Positions 34,176 to 45,600 of a stretch of DNA of 64,000 nucleotides are shown here, one piece after another. The DNA lies in the NCBI GenBank assembly GCA_941918925.1, contig OW799233.1, positions 120,926,333-120,990,332 of the forward strand. Reading direction: 5' to 3'. The notes below the pieces were generated by a model. The model was not told the DNA's origin, did not search any database, and saw only the letters and a program-made list of their open reading frames with translations. The first letter of the stretch is position 1; each line of letters opens with the position of its first letter. The position numbers and the translations under genes were made by a program. Source of the stretch: Phyto melanocephala (Eukaryota > Arthropoda > Insecta > Diptera > Rhinophoridae).

Positions 34176-35054
34176 AAGGGTGTTTTTTTAAGCCCGATAG
34201 AACTTGAAATTGTAAAAAATAACACAAAAAATTAAATTGTAATCAAATTTTTTTTTTTATTCGAAAGATCAATACGTGACATTAACATTTGAAAATGATT
34301 TCGGGCATATGGGCACCGCGGCTGTTCTTGACGAAGCGCATTCTGGACGTTTATGTTTTATCGCAAAATTGTGTTCAGCGATAAGGCGCATTTTTGGCTT
34401 AACGGGTTTGTTAATAAGCAAAATTGCCGCATATGGAGCGAGACCAATCCACAAGAGACCCTACAGACTCTGGTGGCATCATCGGACCTTATTTCTTCAA
34501 AAATGAGGCCGGAGCTCGCGTTACGGTCAATGGAGATCGTTACCGCACCATGATCAATGATTTTTTGTTTGAAAATATGGATGACATTGATCCGGAGGAG
34601 ATGTGGTTTCAACAGGATGCCGCTACGTGCCATGCGGCGAACGCAACCATCGACTTATTGAAATCAAAATTTGGCGTTAAGTTGATTTCGAGAAATGGAC
34701 CTGTCAATTGGCCTCCAAGGTCGTGCGATTTGACACCTCTCGATTATTTCCTGTGGGGCTACGTGAAGTCACTGGTTTATGCTGATAAACCAGCAACAAT
34801 TGACGCCTTGGAGGCCAGCATTGTTCGTGTTATTCGTGACATACGGCCAGCAGTGCTCGAAAAAGTGGCCCAAAATTGGACGTCCAGAATGCGCTTCGTC
34901 AAGAACAGCCGCGGTGCCCATATGCCCGAAATCATTTTCAAATGTTAATGTCACGTATTAATCTTTCGAATAAAAAAAAAAATTTTATTACAATTTAATT
35001 TTTTGTGTTATTTTTTACAATTTCAAGTTCTATCGGGCTTAAAAAAACACCCTT
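34176..35054 (+). mobile_element. DD41D (rosa-like) mariner chimera with inverted 3' end at both sides
   Basis: TA flanks both sides (34174-34175 and 35055-35056). The element starts AAGGGTGTTTTTTTAAGCCC and ends with its complement. The inverted arms are about 175 bp (34176-34350 and 34880-35054) and nearly identical. They contain not only the terminal repeat but also the last ~70 bp of transposase coding (ending CAAATGT-TAA). So the left arm is an inverted copy of the right end, and the normal 5' end and N-terminal half of the transposase are absent. Both ends are potentially recognisable by a transposase in trans. The low divergence between the arms suggests a recent event. Confidence 0.85.
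34351..34948 (+). pseudogene. DD41D mariner-family transposase, C-terminal two thirds, one frameshift
   Basis: The first frame (34353 on) gives FYRKIVFSDKAHFWLNGFVN and KQNCRIWSE, with the first catalytic Asp in FSDKAHF. A deletion of roughly 28-45 bases near 34460 shifts to the frame that reads SGGIIGPYFF, VNGDRYRTMINDFLFENMDD and MWFQQDAATCHAANATIDLL (second Asp). It goes on through NWPPRSCDLTPLDYFLWGYV (third Asp), ending SRGAHMPEIIFKC and TAA at 34946-34948. I count 41 residues between the QQD Asp and the TPLD Asp, which defines the DD41D group, known from the rosa element of fruit flies. All three Asp remain, but the N-terminal DNA-binding domain is gone and the frame is broken, so it is inactive. 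Confidence 0.85.
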
Positions 35055-35056
35055 TA

Positions 35057-35324
35057 TAAAAAAGGTAGGTTATATTGAATACAGGGGCATTAAAAGCACA
35101 AACCTATGTTAAGTATACACTAATCCGGAATCAGTATTATTCTAGGGCTGAAAAATTAAAATTTTTGTGGTAAAAATAAGCGAAAAGAAAGTTATGGGGC
35201 GATTATGTTAATTTGCTGTATTGCTGATATTTGCTCCCGAATATTTCTGATATTTTAATACATTAGAGTGGAATGGAAACTTCTCTAAATACAAAAACCA
35301 TAAAGAATATATGTACATAGTTCG
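35057..35324. other. Spacer, no gene seen
   Basis: CTCCCGAATATTTCTGATATTTTAATAC (35233-35260) matches a short part of the 1-402 repeat, a minor DINE-like scrap. Confidence 0.4.
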
Positions 35325-35483
35325 TTTGAAGTAATGTTTCATGTTGGGCATAGTATCAACGTTCAATTTCTCGAGTTTTAATATCTCATCCTCTTCTGCG
35401 CATGCTCTACATGTCTTTTCATCCGAAAGTTCTATGCGACCTAAATGAGTTTTCATCTCCGTGTGACTTGTTATTATACTGGT
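35325..35483 (-). pseudogene. Jockey-type LINE fragment (post-RNase H / zinc-knuckle region)
   Basis: Minus-strand reading SIITSHTEMKTHLGRIELSD, then KTCRACAEEDEIL, then NVDTMPNM. It parallels the plus-strand LINE end at 41170-41360 (VITGYTELRTHLARMKLSEE, TCRACEEEDETL, FTVDTMPNL). A deletion removes the segment with the His/Cys of the knuckle. Confidence 0.75.
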
Positions 35484-36839
35484 AATCTACTGCGTTTCAG
35501 AATCGCCTTTGATTTCTTAAGATTTCGGTGACTCTAAAGTATTTTCGTCACCGACAGCAGTATTTTGTCACTTACTGGCGTGTACACCCATAGCCAAACC
35601 TTAGCATTTAGCATTTTTCAAGTTGATTCTGTTCAAAAATTATACCATTTTGGATAAATTTTCGACTTTATCGTTTTCAATTTTGGCGTGTTAGAAATTC
35701 GCATTCGAGTTTATTTCTCTCATGAAATGCATGGCCTTCTAAGTCTCATTTTTTTAGTATATTAGGGTCTTTATAAAAGAAGAAAATTGCAAATATGATC
35801 AATATTCAGTTACTTATCGCATAGTTAGTTTATTGCTTGGAGTTTTCTGTAATTGTGTATTGTTTCGTTAAAGATAAGATCAGTCCTGATTTCTGCAGAC
35901 AGTATTGTGTATGCAGTATTCTCGTTCTCTGCGGGAAATCCTTGCCTTGGCAATATAATGATGAAAAGGATTCACAATATAGAACGTATTAATATTTGTC
36001 TTATATGTACCGTGACTTATGTTTTTGGGTTTTGAGCGTAAGAAATTTGCATATTTAAAACAGAAAAAAGGAGCAAGCCTACCATTGATTGAAAATTTTG
36101 TTGAATTTTTACATAAATCTAAATGGCCTTTATTTATTAAAATGGGTCCAACGTGACATATACTAGATTAGGGTATGTTACTGATTATATGATCCTGGCT
36201 CAAAGCAACTGAAATTGGTAAATACACGGTTTTTGAAAGGACGTTATTTTCTTTAACCAGATATCATGTTTCTTATATTGATACTGTTAAAGACATCATT
36301 TGCATAATAGTCTGTTCTAAACATGCCTTTGACATTACCAAAAAGGTCTTAAGACAAAAAATAGCTGTTTGATTTTTTATTGCGTTTTTCTCAAATTTTG
36401 TTTCTTTCGTTTGTTATCAATTACTTAAGTCTAGCACAACTGATTCCAATCGTATTCTTATGCTCTTTAGAGAATGTTTTAAACAAATGGCATATTTTGT
36501 TTGGTTTTCAGCAAAAACTGCAGATTCTGACTTAAAACGTGTTTGCTGACTTCAAAGACTTATGGTTACCGTCAAAGAAGGTGCCTGGTATTCCATCCTT
36601 TTAATATTAAGAGCGTGAAACTTCTGTATGGATTTTACATGTTCCTTCCCTTTTTAAATATTTTTTTCTAAATTGTATTTAGCTGAGAAATCATAATGAA
36701 TTAATAATTTGCAAAACGTTTGGATAAATGCAAAATTTTCTTAATAGTTTTGTTTAGATATATTTGTCTAAGTTTAAAGATGCAAACTTTTATTTCTACA
36801 GAATTTCAATTTGCTTTACCAGTCTATCCACTGTTTCTC
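35484..36839. other. Spacer, no gene seen
   Basis: Compositionally slightly less AT-rich than elsewhere, but no coding frame, hairpin or repeat match was recognised. Confidence 0.4.
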
Positions 36840-36843
36840 TTAA

Positions 36844-38502
36844 CCCTACGGTCAATAACCAAAAAAATACTCTTTAGTCAATGACCGGGTACCCTGGTAC
36901 CCCTTTGTAGATTTTCATACGTTTATATTGGAATTTATACTTTGGAAAGATGTAAAAGTAAATGAAGTTCATGCCTCTATTGATATTTTAATATTGACAA
37001 ATCATTCACGTAATGATAATACGAAAGATTTATCCTCTTTACCGATAAATAATGGGCATTAACAGATTCTTGTCACTTCTACGTTTTATACGATTTGACA
37101 TTGCAAGTACCAGAGCTAAAGGATTCTTACGTATAAAACCGCGCTAGTCCGCTATATATGGATAATGCTCAACGCAAATATTTCAGCACATTATAAGCCC
37201 ACTGAAAATCTAACAATCGACGAACAGCTCTTCCCATACCGCGGTAAAACGAAGTTCACACAATACAACCCTCGAACTAGCAAAATATGGGATTAAACAT
37301 TGGTGGAGTTCTGACGCAAAAAAATCCTATTCGCTCGAAGGGCAACTATATACCGGAAAATCACCAATGGGTCGTGAGATACGTCAAGGAGAAACTCTCT
37401 CTCTCTCTCTTGATTAAGCCAAACATTTATTTTCAAACCAATTAAGAATGGTGGGAACGCTGCGTAAAAATTAGCCTTACATTCCTGATATAAGTTATGA
37501 CGGATAAAAAGCAACCTATTGGATCTTCCATATTTGTCTTTCAAAGAAACGTTACTATGATTTCATATGCGCAAAGAAAATTATGTTGTTGTGTTACCTA
37601 CAATACATTATAACGACAGCGTTGGTAGTAATGGAAAATCAGAAATTTATAACCAATCAAAAGGTAAAGTGGATATCATGGATCAAATGCTAGGCCAATA
37701 TACCACACAGCGGCAAACAAAAAGGTGGTCTATTTCACTCTTTTATAAAATAATAGATATCAGTGCATTAAAAAAAAAGGCAAAGGAAATTTTTTTACAG
37801 GGACTCAGCAAGGAGCTTTGTATGCCCCTCATTAAGGAACGAGCTGCAAGTAGGCAAATTACTCGCCATTTTTCATCACGATCTGCTATTGAATGCTATT
37901 TAGGTAAACCGATAACCACAAATATAGCATGTGAAAAAACATCGACTTCTAGCCGAACTCCTGAAAGAGAGCCTATGGTGGGTTTTTTTGTGCCTTGCAC
38001 TACCAGAAAAAAAGAATTATAAAAACCAGAAAACCATGCAAATTTTGTCATATTTTTTTATGCAACCAGCTCACCAATACTTTTTCAAAATGTTTGAGTG
38101 TATATAAGTGCCTTTACATATGTATGTATATTAGTTAATATCTATGTATACATATAGTTATGTATGTAAGTAAAAGTTTATTGAAATAAAAAAGTTGTTG
38201 AAAAAAAAATTTTAATAGATTTTGAATCAAAACTAAAATAAATGTAGTAAGTTGTAAGGAAAAACAAATAAAAACTTGTTGGGGTACCGCGGTACCCGGT
38301 CATTGACTCGCGTAAGTGTCGAATGTAAAACGATTTAAACAAAGATCTGGCTATATAATATATATTTTTTTTCTTTTATACTGTTTTCTAAAGCCCAAAT
38401 AATGACGATTTGAAGTTTCATTGCCATATTTTTATTGTGAAAGAATTACGAGCACTTTTAAGTTGAAAAAGTTACCCGGGTACCCGGTTATTGACCGTAG
38501 GG
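36844..38502 (+). mobile_element. piggyBac-like element, inactive
   Basis: TTAA flanks both sides (36840-36843 and 38503-38506), the specific piggyBac target. The ends are inverted repeats CCCTACGGTCAATAACC (36844) and GGTTATTGACCGTAGGG (38486-38502). A second, inner inverted pair AGTCAATGACCGGGTACC with GGTACCCC lies at 36876-36903 and 38281-38311. The 1.66 kb length is shorter than the usual 2.3-2.5 kb because the N-terminal part of the transposase is missing. A CT run (37388-37411) sits where a frameshift occurs. Confidence 0.9.
36990..38022 (+). pseudogene. piggyBac-like transposase, N-terminally deleted and frameshifted
   Basis: Fragments in family order are LRFIRFDIASTRA, KPTENLTIDEQLFPYRGKTK (first catalytic Asp in TIDEQL, about 37209-37230), AKYGIKHWWSSDAK, and TDKKQPIGSSIFVFQRNVTM. 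A long clean frame from 37567 follows, with YVVVLPTIHYNDSVGS, then KGKVDIMDQMLGQYTTQRQT (third catalytic Asp) and KRWSISLFYKIIDISAL, ending at TAA 38022. The final zinc-finger-like domain is reduced to GFFVPCTTRKKEL. At least three frameshifts lie before 37560. Only the last 151 codons are intact. Confidence 0.85.
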
Positions 38503-38506
38503 TTAA

Positions 38507-39765
38507 ACTTATTATTGGTGAAACTTTTTTTTCTTTGTTGCATACCATTCATATTTGCAAATGTTTATATCCACCGCACTTCCGTTGAAGTGCTACTGTC
38601 GTCAGTTAAAGTCAAAAATGTTGGTCTGTAACATCAGTAGTAAACATGCACGTATACATGCGAATTTGAACGTGTTTCCATACCAATGTCTGCGACTTCA
38701 AGGCATCCCAACAACCCAACTCAGAAGCGAGTTGGCTAGTGACTAGTTTATTCATTTGATATGTCTTTATATTTTTAAATCGTCATTTCTCTTGTTTGAT
38801 GACTGCAGTATTGCACAGATGAGCGATATATCTAGCATTTATACATATGTATAGTATACAGTCGTCGGCACAATTATTTTGACAAAAACAGTCAGACAGC
38901 CATTCAGTTAGTGAGCGGACGATTCGGCGCCATTGACAGTAACGGTCTTAGCAGCTTCATTTCGAAAGAAGTCCGGATGACTCTAGCAGACCAAAAACCA
39001 CAGCAAACTGTCAATTAAGGTGACTGTAATGGTTTTTCATGAATAATTTGTGTATTTTCTTCACATCCAGATGAAAGTGAGCCTTTTTTAGTGAAAAAAT
39101 TATCGAAAATTGGGTTCAACGAATTTGATTTCCCTAATATTAAGAGTGTTTAAAGAAATCGTATCTTTTTGAGAAACATTTTATATAGTTATCAAGACTT
39201 TCACAACAACAACACTTTTATAAACTTAAGGCTTATGGTAGCAAGCTTAATTCAAACTATATCTAAAGCGTTTTGGTTTGCTGGGATACATGTATACATA
39301 AGCATATATAAAGTTGCTTATAAAAATATTCCTTAACATAAACTTAGTGTGGCACTGTTTCGAGCCTGCATTTATATTTTATATGCATGAGAGTTAATAT
39401 GTGTTTGTATGTATGCAAGTGTGTATGTGTATTCTTTTATGATTGTGTAGGAAATTTTTTGAATAGTTTTTTCTTTAGTTTTTGTTTATGTGTATTAAAC
39501 GAAGTTTTATACAATTTAAACTTAAACTTACCAAAGTTAAGTAGCTGTATAAATATACATACAGTCACTGTTTACAACACAGACACTAATATGAGTAAAT
39601 GCAGAGATAAATGCATATATTTGTGCTTGTTAAATACAATGAGTGACAAATTTGGTGGAATTGTTTCTAAAAATATTATTCCATTATAACAATTATAAAA
39701 AAACTAAACAAGACAGATATTAGTCTAAACGTTTACAACCGTCTAAAATTTTTGTATTTAAGAGT
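38507..39765. other. Spacer with an unplaced moderately GC-rich block
   Basis: TATACAGTCGTCGGCACAAT and TATTTTGACAAAAACAGTC (38860-38900) resemble a Tc1-type terminus. The block 38900-39020 (GCGGACGATTCGGCGCC, AAGTCCGGATGACTC) has unusual composition, but no second terminus or clear frame was found. Confidence 0.35.
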
Positions 39766-39767
39766 TG

Positions 39768-40560
39768 TTTTTATACCCTCCACCTGTTGTGCCAACCGTA
39801 TAGATAACTTTATCATTACGTTTTAAATTTCAGTATTAATATCCAACTTCAAAAAGTATATAAATATATATACTTTTACAAAGACCCATATGTGGTATCT
39901 GCATTTTGGATATTTTCGATAACCAGAACAATCGCCTAATCGCCTAACAATCATATAAACGTAACTGCCTCTGTTTTTTCTATGTTTTTACCATAAAAGT
40001 AAAAATTTTTCCTAAAGCTCTTTTTTTTTATTTTATCGCTATCATGACTTGAAATTGCAAGCCACAGTGTTAAAACTGGCAAATTGATTTGAAATTTATT
40101 GTTATAAATACAATGATTAAAATATCACTTAATTTTCTATAATTTGCAAACAAAATCAATTTTTTCGTTCAACCAGAGTCCAGGCTATGACTCAAAAAGT
40201 CAGTACTCATACAATATAAAAACATTTGTATTCAGGATGGTCGCTACCACAAAACAATTTTTTTTTTTGATTAAAAATATAGTAAAAACTATTTCACCCC
40301 AAAATCCCTCCAAATAGTATCAGGTGAAAGGGTTTTACTAGAAGAATAAAATAAACGAAGAGAAAAATCTAAATTTAATACATAAAATTAAATAAAATGA
40401 CGGATATATGGGTCCAATATTGGTTTCAAATGAGATGAATTAATTACTAAAATACAGTAATTCATAAACAAATTTAAAATAAAATAAGACGTCAGAAACA
40501 AAATGTCGTATGAAATTAAAAATTATATATAATATTTTTACGATTAGAACTTTGACTTCT
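39768..40560 (+). repeat. Dispersed repeat, DINE-like start with TATCAAATGAAAGG-type interior (copy 3)
   Basis: TTTTTATACCCTCCACC (39769-39785) resembles the subterminal repeat of DINE-like elements. The interior shares GGCAAATTGATTTGAAATT, GTATCAGGTGAAAGGG (40318) and AAATGTCG-type blocks with 17.3-17.9 kb and 22.6-23.3 kb. Confidence 0.45.
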
Positions 40561-40774
40561 TTTATAAATATCCTGTGAAGTCAATCATGAATATTCTAGG
40601 AGGTCATCTAAGTATATTTCAAAATGTTAATTTTGTAAGTTAACAAATCTATTGAAGCTTCTTGGCGTTTTTTACTTTTTCTATAACCATATATATTATA
40701 TACAAATACATATAACCATATACGATTACGGAAGGAATTAAATGGATTTAGGAAACGACTAACGAAGCCCCAAT

Positions 40775-41562
40775 TCATATCTTTACGGTTAGTCAGTCAG
40801 TGATTAGGATACTGAGAAAGGAGAAAGTTGAATCCCGGAACGTCCTGCAATGCAAGAGAGAGATAAACTCATATGCAAATTGTGAACATCTGGAGATAAT
40901 ATGGATACCAAGCCATCACGCGCTGATAGGTAACGAGAAAGCTGATAAATTTTCCAAAATGAAAGCTCTTCTGAGTACTATAACTTTGGAAAATGCTAAA
41001 CCCTTTAAGCGATTTAAGGATTAACTTAAATGTTGGGCGATGGAGGAACATGTCAGCAAATGGCAGAGCACTGATGTCGATAAGGTTACAAAAGCACTAT
41101 GGGGTGACCCAAATTTGGGAAATCAAAGGATATTCTGAGACTATGTGGACCAATACTTAGGAAACTTACCAGTGTAATTACAGGTTATACGGAGTTGAGA
41201 ACCCATCTAGCTCGCATGAAATTATCCGAGGAAACAACATGTAGAGCATGCGAGGAAGAGGATGAGACTTTGGTACACTACCACTGTCATTTTCCTGCGT
41301 TTGGGCATATTAGACGCGAGAATTTTACAGTGGATACTATGCCAAATTTGGAGTACCTGGGGAACTCGAACTGGAGAACTATAAGGAGTTACATTGAGGG
41401 GACTGGGTTCTTCGACTAGTCCGTTATTTATGTTTATGGTTTTTGTTTTGGAATTCCGTTTTCCATATGGAGCGCACAACATGCCAACTGGGCATAAGTG
41501 TATACCTGTCGTGGGTTTGGGCTTTTAGTGCCCTTCCTTTTCAACCTAACCTTACCTAAGCT
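40775..41562 (+). mobile_element. Jockey-superfamily LINE, 5'-truncated 3' end
   Basis: RNase H traces start with SQSVIRILRKEKVESRNVLQ (from 40793), then LEIIWIPSHHALIGNEKADK (the Asp in EKADK is the usual last catalytic residue of LINE RNase H), then FSKMKALLS. After a stop near 41022 come VITGYTELRTHLARMKLSEE and the knuckle CRACEEEDETLVHYHCHFPA (41240-41299), ending GTGFFD-TAG at 41417. The 3' tail finishes TTTTCAACCTAACCTTACC (41538-41556), typical of such LINE ends. Truncation of the 5' part is normal for LINE insertions. It is inactive. Confidence 0.85.
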
Positions 41563-43577
41563 ATAACCAATGATTTTAAATTGTGTGATGCATAAGAACT
41601 TGTGAAAAATAATCCGCTTAGATTAGCATTACAAATTTCCAATAACCGCATTTCCGCAGCATTTTTAAGAAACCTGTTTAGAAAATGAGTGACTTCGATA
41701 ACATCACTCGAAAGTACTTCACCACCAATTTTTTAAAACCGTACTCTATATACTATGGATGGTAACTGCATCTATTATTTTTCGTTTTAAAGTAGCTGAC
41801 AGAAGCTATTGCCACATTAAAATCTTGAGCTTAAGGATTTTACTCAGGGGTTCATTAAGCCTTTTTAATATTTTAAGATTAATATACAAAGACAAGGTAT
41901 TTTATTAATGTTTATTTGGATTTTTTTTAACATTCACAGCTATGATAAACTTTTACTTACAGCTTTAGTCACCAACTGACTAAAATTTGTGCAAGTTTAT
42001 TAAGCATGCATATGACCGAATTGTACCCAACCCAAATAACTTGGTTATTACCCGTTTTACTTTTACTTTAATGAGAGAGAAAAGAAATAATTTTTAGGAA
42101 AAATACAAGAAATAAATAAAATAAAATTTCAGATATTAAAGCCACATGCTCTAAATTGGTAGAGTAAAATACATTGAAATGGCCGGTTCTAATTTCTGGA
42201 CGGTTCGAATATGTGAGATTTTACTGCACCTATGCATGTATATGATGGTAAAAGGTATATAAGAATATACTACTACATATCGCATATTTTTAGTATCACC
42301 AAGAAAATATAAAACAAGGCAGAAATTTCTAATTGGCTGAATATAACACCCTTACAAGCTTAATCTTATTTAAAGACTGTAATTAATAATAACGATACCA
42401 AATGATGAACAATATGGGTAATACACACGTTGTCCAGTTATCCTCTCCAGCTTTGGAGTATATATTAATGTATGCTTTGAGCCTTCACGGAATTATGTGC
42501 TTCACTGTCTGCTCGTCGAATTTTAAAGTCACATACTCTGTTCAGTTAGAAAGTCTTTTTTCTTTTTTCATATACATATTTGTATACAAAAGTATAGTTA
42601 TAGTTATAGAGTATGAAGAAAGACATGCATTTCATAAAACACGTACGCATGCAGTTTTTCCGTTCGTGTTGTACATTTATGCCTTGAACGTGTTCTTGTG
42701 TCTATAAACTACAGACACACATCTTTGATATTTTGTGGGCCACCTACAGAACTCAATTTTTCCTTCTTCTTTTACTACTTTTTTTCTTGTAGATTTTATA
42801 TACATTTATACACTTTTGAAATACACCTGTACTCTATTCGATTTTTTATAGCCTCCAGCGGTGTTAGTGGGTATATAGAGGTTTGTCAATCCACATGTAA
42901 AACGTTCATCTAAAATCCAACAGAATATAAACATTTTTAATATATGTGTCTTGTTTAGTAGATTTGTATTGGTATGTGAAATGCATTTATTAAGCAAATT
43001 ATTAAGATTAAGACGTTTTAAATAAAATTACCCAATCTGTTCGGAGTTTAGCGAAGTTTAGTGTTAAAACTGACTTTATTTAACAAATTATAAAAAACTT
43101 AAAGATATAAATGAGTAAAAAACATATAGAAAGATGCTAACTTTTTGTAAAAATGTTTACTTTAAAATTGTTAAAATAAAATGATAATTGATTCCTGAAG
43201 CTGCTTTGGAAAAAAAGGGGTGAATCCTAAAAAATTTTCAAAATTAAAACTTTTGTGTTTTTTCAGCCTAAACAATAAGTTGAATCACTAACTTCGAAAT
43301 GATTTGGTTTGATTTTTGATTAAGTTTTAGAAGTTTATTCAATAAGAAGCTAATTTAATGTCGATGGGAAAATTGTTTTATTAATTTGTTCCAAGCCATT
43401 TCTTTTCCTAACCATCTCAATGTGCTGTCCAACACGCGCCCAATAATAGTACGAACTCGTATTACGATTCTTACGAACTCTTCCTAATTTCGTTTAAATA
43501 ACTAATAAAAAAATACAATTCAATTTAAAAACACTTTTATATCTTAAATTGTTTACTAAAATACAGTTATGATGTTC
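41563..43577. other. Spacer with one arm of a distant inverted repeat
   Basis: TACTACTACATATCGCATAT, TTTTAGTATCACCAAGAAAA and TATAAAACAAGGCAGAAATT (42268-42330) recur inverted at 45967-46018. No gene recognised; ORFs at 42402 and 42698 are AT-rich and hydrophobic by composition only. Confidence 0.5.
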
Positions 43578-43580
43578 TTA

Positions 43581-43648
43581 AGCTGGATTCACTCATAAAA
43601 TTTTAGTTCAGAACATATTTTTTTTTATATTGAGTTTGATGTTTTACT

Positions 43649-43689
<41 letters not shown>

Positions 43690-44326
43690 TTTGTTCAGAA
43701 AGTTCTTTCTTGAATTGGTTTAATTTAAATTCTTGTTCAGAAGAAACTGAATTGGGATGCCAGTTTTTTCAATATTTACATGAAAATTGAATTTGGTTGC
43801 CACATCACACAGAGTCAGTACATTTATTATACAAAAATTGTTTTTGCCGAAAATTAACAAATTAAATGGAATTTAATGAAAATATTGCTCAAAAATTAAT
43901 AGAAGAATTAAAAAAACCAGGAAGAGAATGTTTGTATGACTTGAGCAATAGTGCATACAAAAATAATTATTTATAACAAGGTTTTTCTCACTTCGACTCA
44001 ATTTATTTTCGGTTTTTTTTTTATAAATTTCTTTTGCAAACAGATTGACTTTATGCACTTCAATTAAAAATAATAATTTTAGTTTTCTTATATCCGACAT
44101 TTTCTTCACATATATTTTAATGAAATAATTTACATTTGTATTTATTTACATAGTTTGCTAGCGGTGCTGCCACTTTGTACAACTTTTTGCATTTTTATAT
44201 TATATGACAGCTTTGTTTTTTCGGACAAATTTTCTTAAATGGGTGAATAGTTCTGCAGAAAACTCTCAGTAAAAAATGTTATTCTCCGGAAAAAATTTTG
44301 TTCAGAACAAATGGGTGAAGTCACCT
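43581..44326. mobile_element. PIF/Harbinger-like derivative with TTA duplication
   Basis: TTA at 43578-43580 and 44327-44329. The ends are imperfect inverted repeats AGCTGGATTCACTCAT and, complemented from the right, AGGTGACTTCACCCAT, each followed within about 20 bp by TTCTGAACA or TTCAGAACA. Inside are an AG microsatellite (43653-43684) and two opposed short frames: plus 43866-43976 (MEFNENIAQKLIEELKKPGR) and minus from 44100 (MSDIRKLKLLFLIEVHKVNL). These may be first exons of the element's two genes with the remainder deleted. The family is different from 31217-33286. Confidence 0.6.
43653..43684. repeat. AG dinucleotide microsatellite
   Basis: About 16 uninterrupted GA units inside the Harbinger-like derivative. 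Confidence 0.9.
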
Positions 44327-44419
44327 TTACTTTTGAATATAATTTTTGTTGCATCGGTTGTATGTTATATTGTTTACTTCAGATAATAATAAATGCCAGA
44401 CGAATAAAAAAATCAGATA

Positions 44420-44628
44420 TTGGAGATTTGATCAAATCAAATATAGTTAAGCCAGTATTTAAAAAAAATTTTTTTTTTAAATTTTTTTTAGCAAAAATAG
44501 AAGAAAGCTACACAATATTCAAGTTTAAAAAATAATAAAATTTTTTCGGGAGCAAAACAGATACGAGTACCACAAAAATTATTTTTTGATTCTGAAAAAA
44601 ACTTTTAATTTCCCATCCCTGTATGAAT
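44420..44628 (-). repeat. hAT-type CAGGGATGGGAAA repeat, related to 21918
   Basis: On the minus strand it begins CAGGGATGGGAAATTAAAAG (complement of 44609-44628), followed by AATAATTTTTGTGGTA, similar to the plus strand at 21918-21990. The other boundary and duplication are not resolved. Confidence 0.4.
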
Positions 44629-44764
44629 CCAATACCAAACTTTAAGAACATATGAAAACAAGTTGTATTGTTATACAAAACGTTTTAATGGAAATTACCT
44701 ACAAAAGCATACAATAGTGTAAAAACATACATTACAACGTAAATTGTGAATCGAATAATTATGC

Positions 44765-45600
44765 AGGGTGGTATAAACAAAACAACCTTCATTGTTAATA
44801 AAACAAAAAGTTTTCAAAGAATTATTTTTATATTACTTATATGAAAATTATGTGTAAAATAAAATATCGGCCAAATGCTGTGCTTTACTTCTATCGGATG
44901 GTATATAATTTCTTTAAGACTCAGACATAATTGAGGTTCAGTGTCGTTAATGTGCCGTATTATCTCAGCCTGTAGATATTGAATTGTGCTTGGCTTATTG
45001 ACACACATTTTTTCTTTTAAAATTCCCAAAAAAAAAGAAGTCCAACGGTGTCAAACCACATGATCGTGTCGACCAATTAACATCTCCCCGACGTTAGATA
45101 ACACAGTCATTGAAACTCTCGCGCAAAGGAAACATTGTTTTTTTTGGATCTGTTTAAAGTAGCACCATCTTGTAAGAACCAGGCCCGCAATTTTTGCCCA
45201 TAAGAAATGCGCTATTATATCCTGATAGGGAATATCATTCACGCTATCTCCTTGTCCGAGTCAACCCGGATGATGCCGCCAGCCCAGTAACCACACCAAA
45301 TAGTAACTCTTTGTGGCTGCATCGGTTTTTCAACAATCATTCGTGGATTATTATTTGCCCAAATGCTGCCATTCTGCTTGTTAATGAATCCACTGAGGTG
45401 AAAGAGTGCCTCGTAGCTGAAGATTAAAAGCTCGAAATACATGTTGATTTAAACGCCCATTTTTGTAAAAGGCATTAACAATCCTAACGTGTTGCTCAAT
45501 AGTGGAAATCTGCATGGTTGAAATTGTCAAACACTGAAACAAAGAAATGTCAAATTAAGTTGGGGAAAAAACTAGACGTTATGGTATGACTCACAATTAA
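44765..45600 (-). mobile_element. Mariner-superfamily element, internally deleted (relative of family B)
   Basis: The left end is AGGGTGGTATAAACAAAACA (44765), resembling the AGGGTGGTTAAA ends of family B; the right end (near ATGGTATGACTCAC, 45576-45590) is decayed. The minus strand carries a deleted transposase. The 5' untranslated stretch (TTTGACATTTCTTTGTTTCA) aligns with that of the family B derivatives, so this copy shows what the catalytic part of family B looked like. Confidence 0.7.
44860..45525 (-). pseudogene. Mariner-like transposase with N-terminal junction deletion
   Basis: Minus strand: MQISTIEQHVRIVNAFYKNG (from about 45516) and NQHVFRAF, then a junction removing the linker. 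Next come IFSYEALFHLSGFINKQNGS (the first catalytic Asp position is Tyr), RVTIWCGYWAGGII (45290-45330), and FLQDGATLNRSKK (second Asp). A frameshift in an A run follows, then NWSTRSCGLTPLDFFFLGIL (third Asp), KPSTIQYLQAEIIRHINDTE and a decayed C-terminus. The spacing between second and third Asp is about 41 residues once the A-run shift is allowed. So it is close to the DD41D group but a separate lineage from the 34 kb element. Confidence 0.75.

Noticed and set aside
34276..34506. Open frames at the left end of the 34 kb element (plus and minus)
   Set aside because: They fall in the inverted copy of the element's 3' end or in shifted frames; the real reading is the transposase at 34351-34948.
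38860..39020. Possible Tc1/Bari-type terminus (TACAGTCGTCGGCAC)
   Set aside because: No second terminus and no transposase reading could be found, so only a note is kept in the spacer entry.
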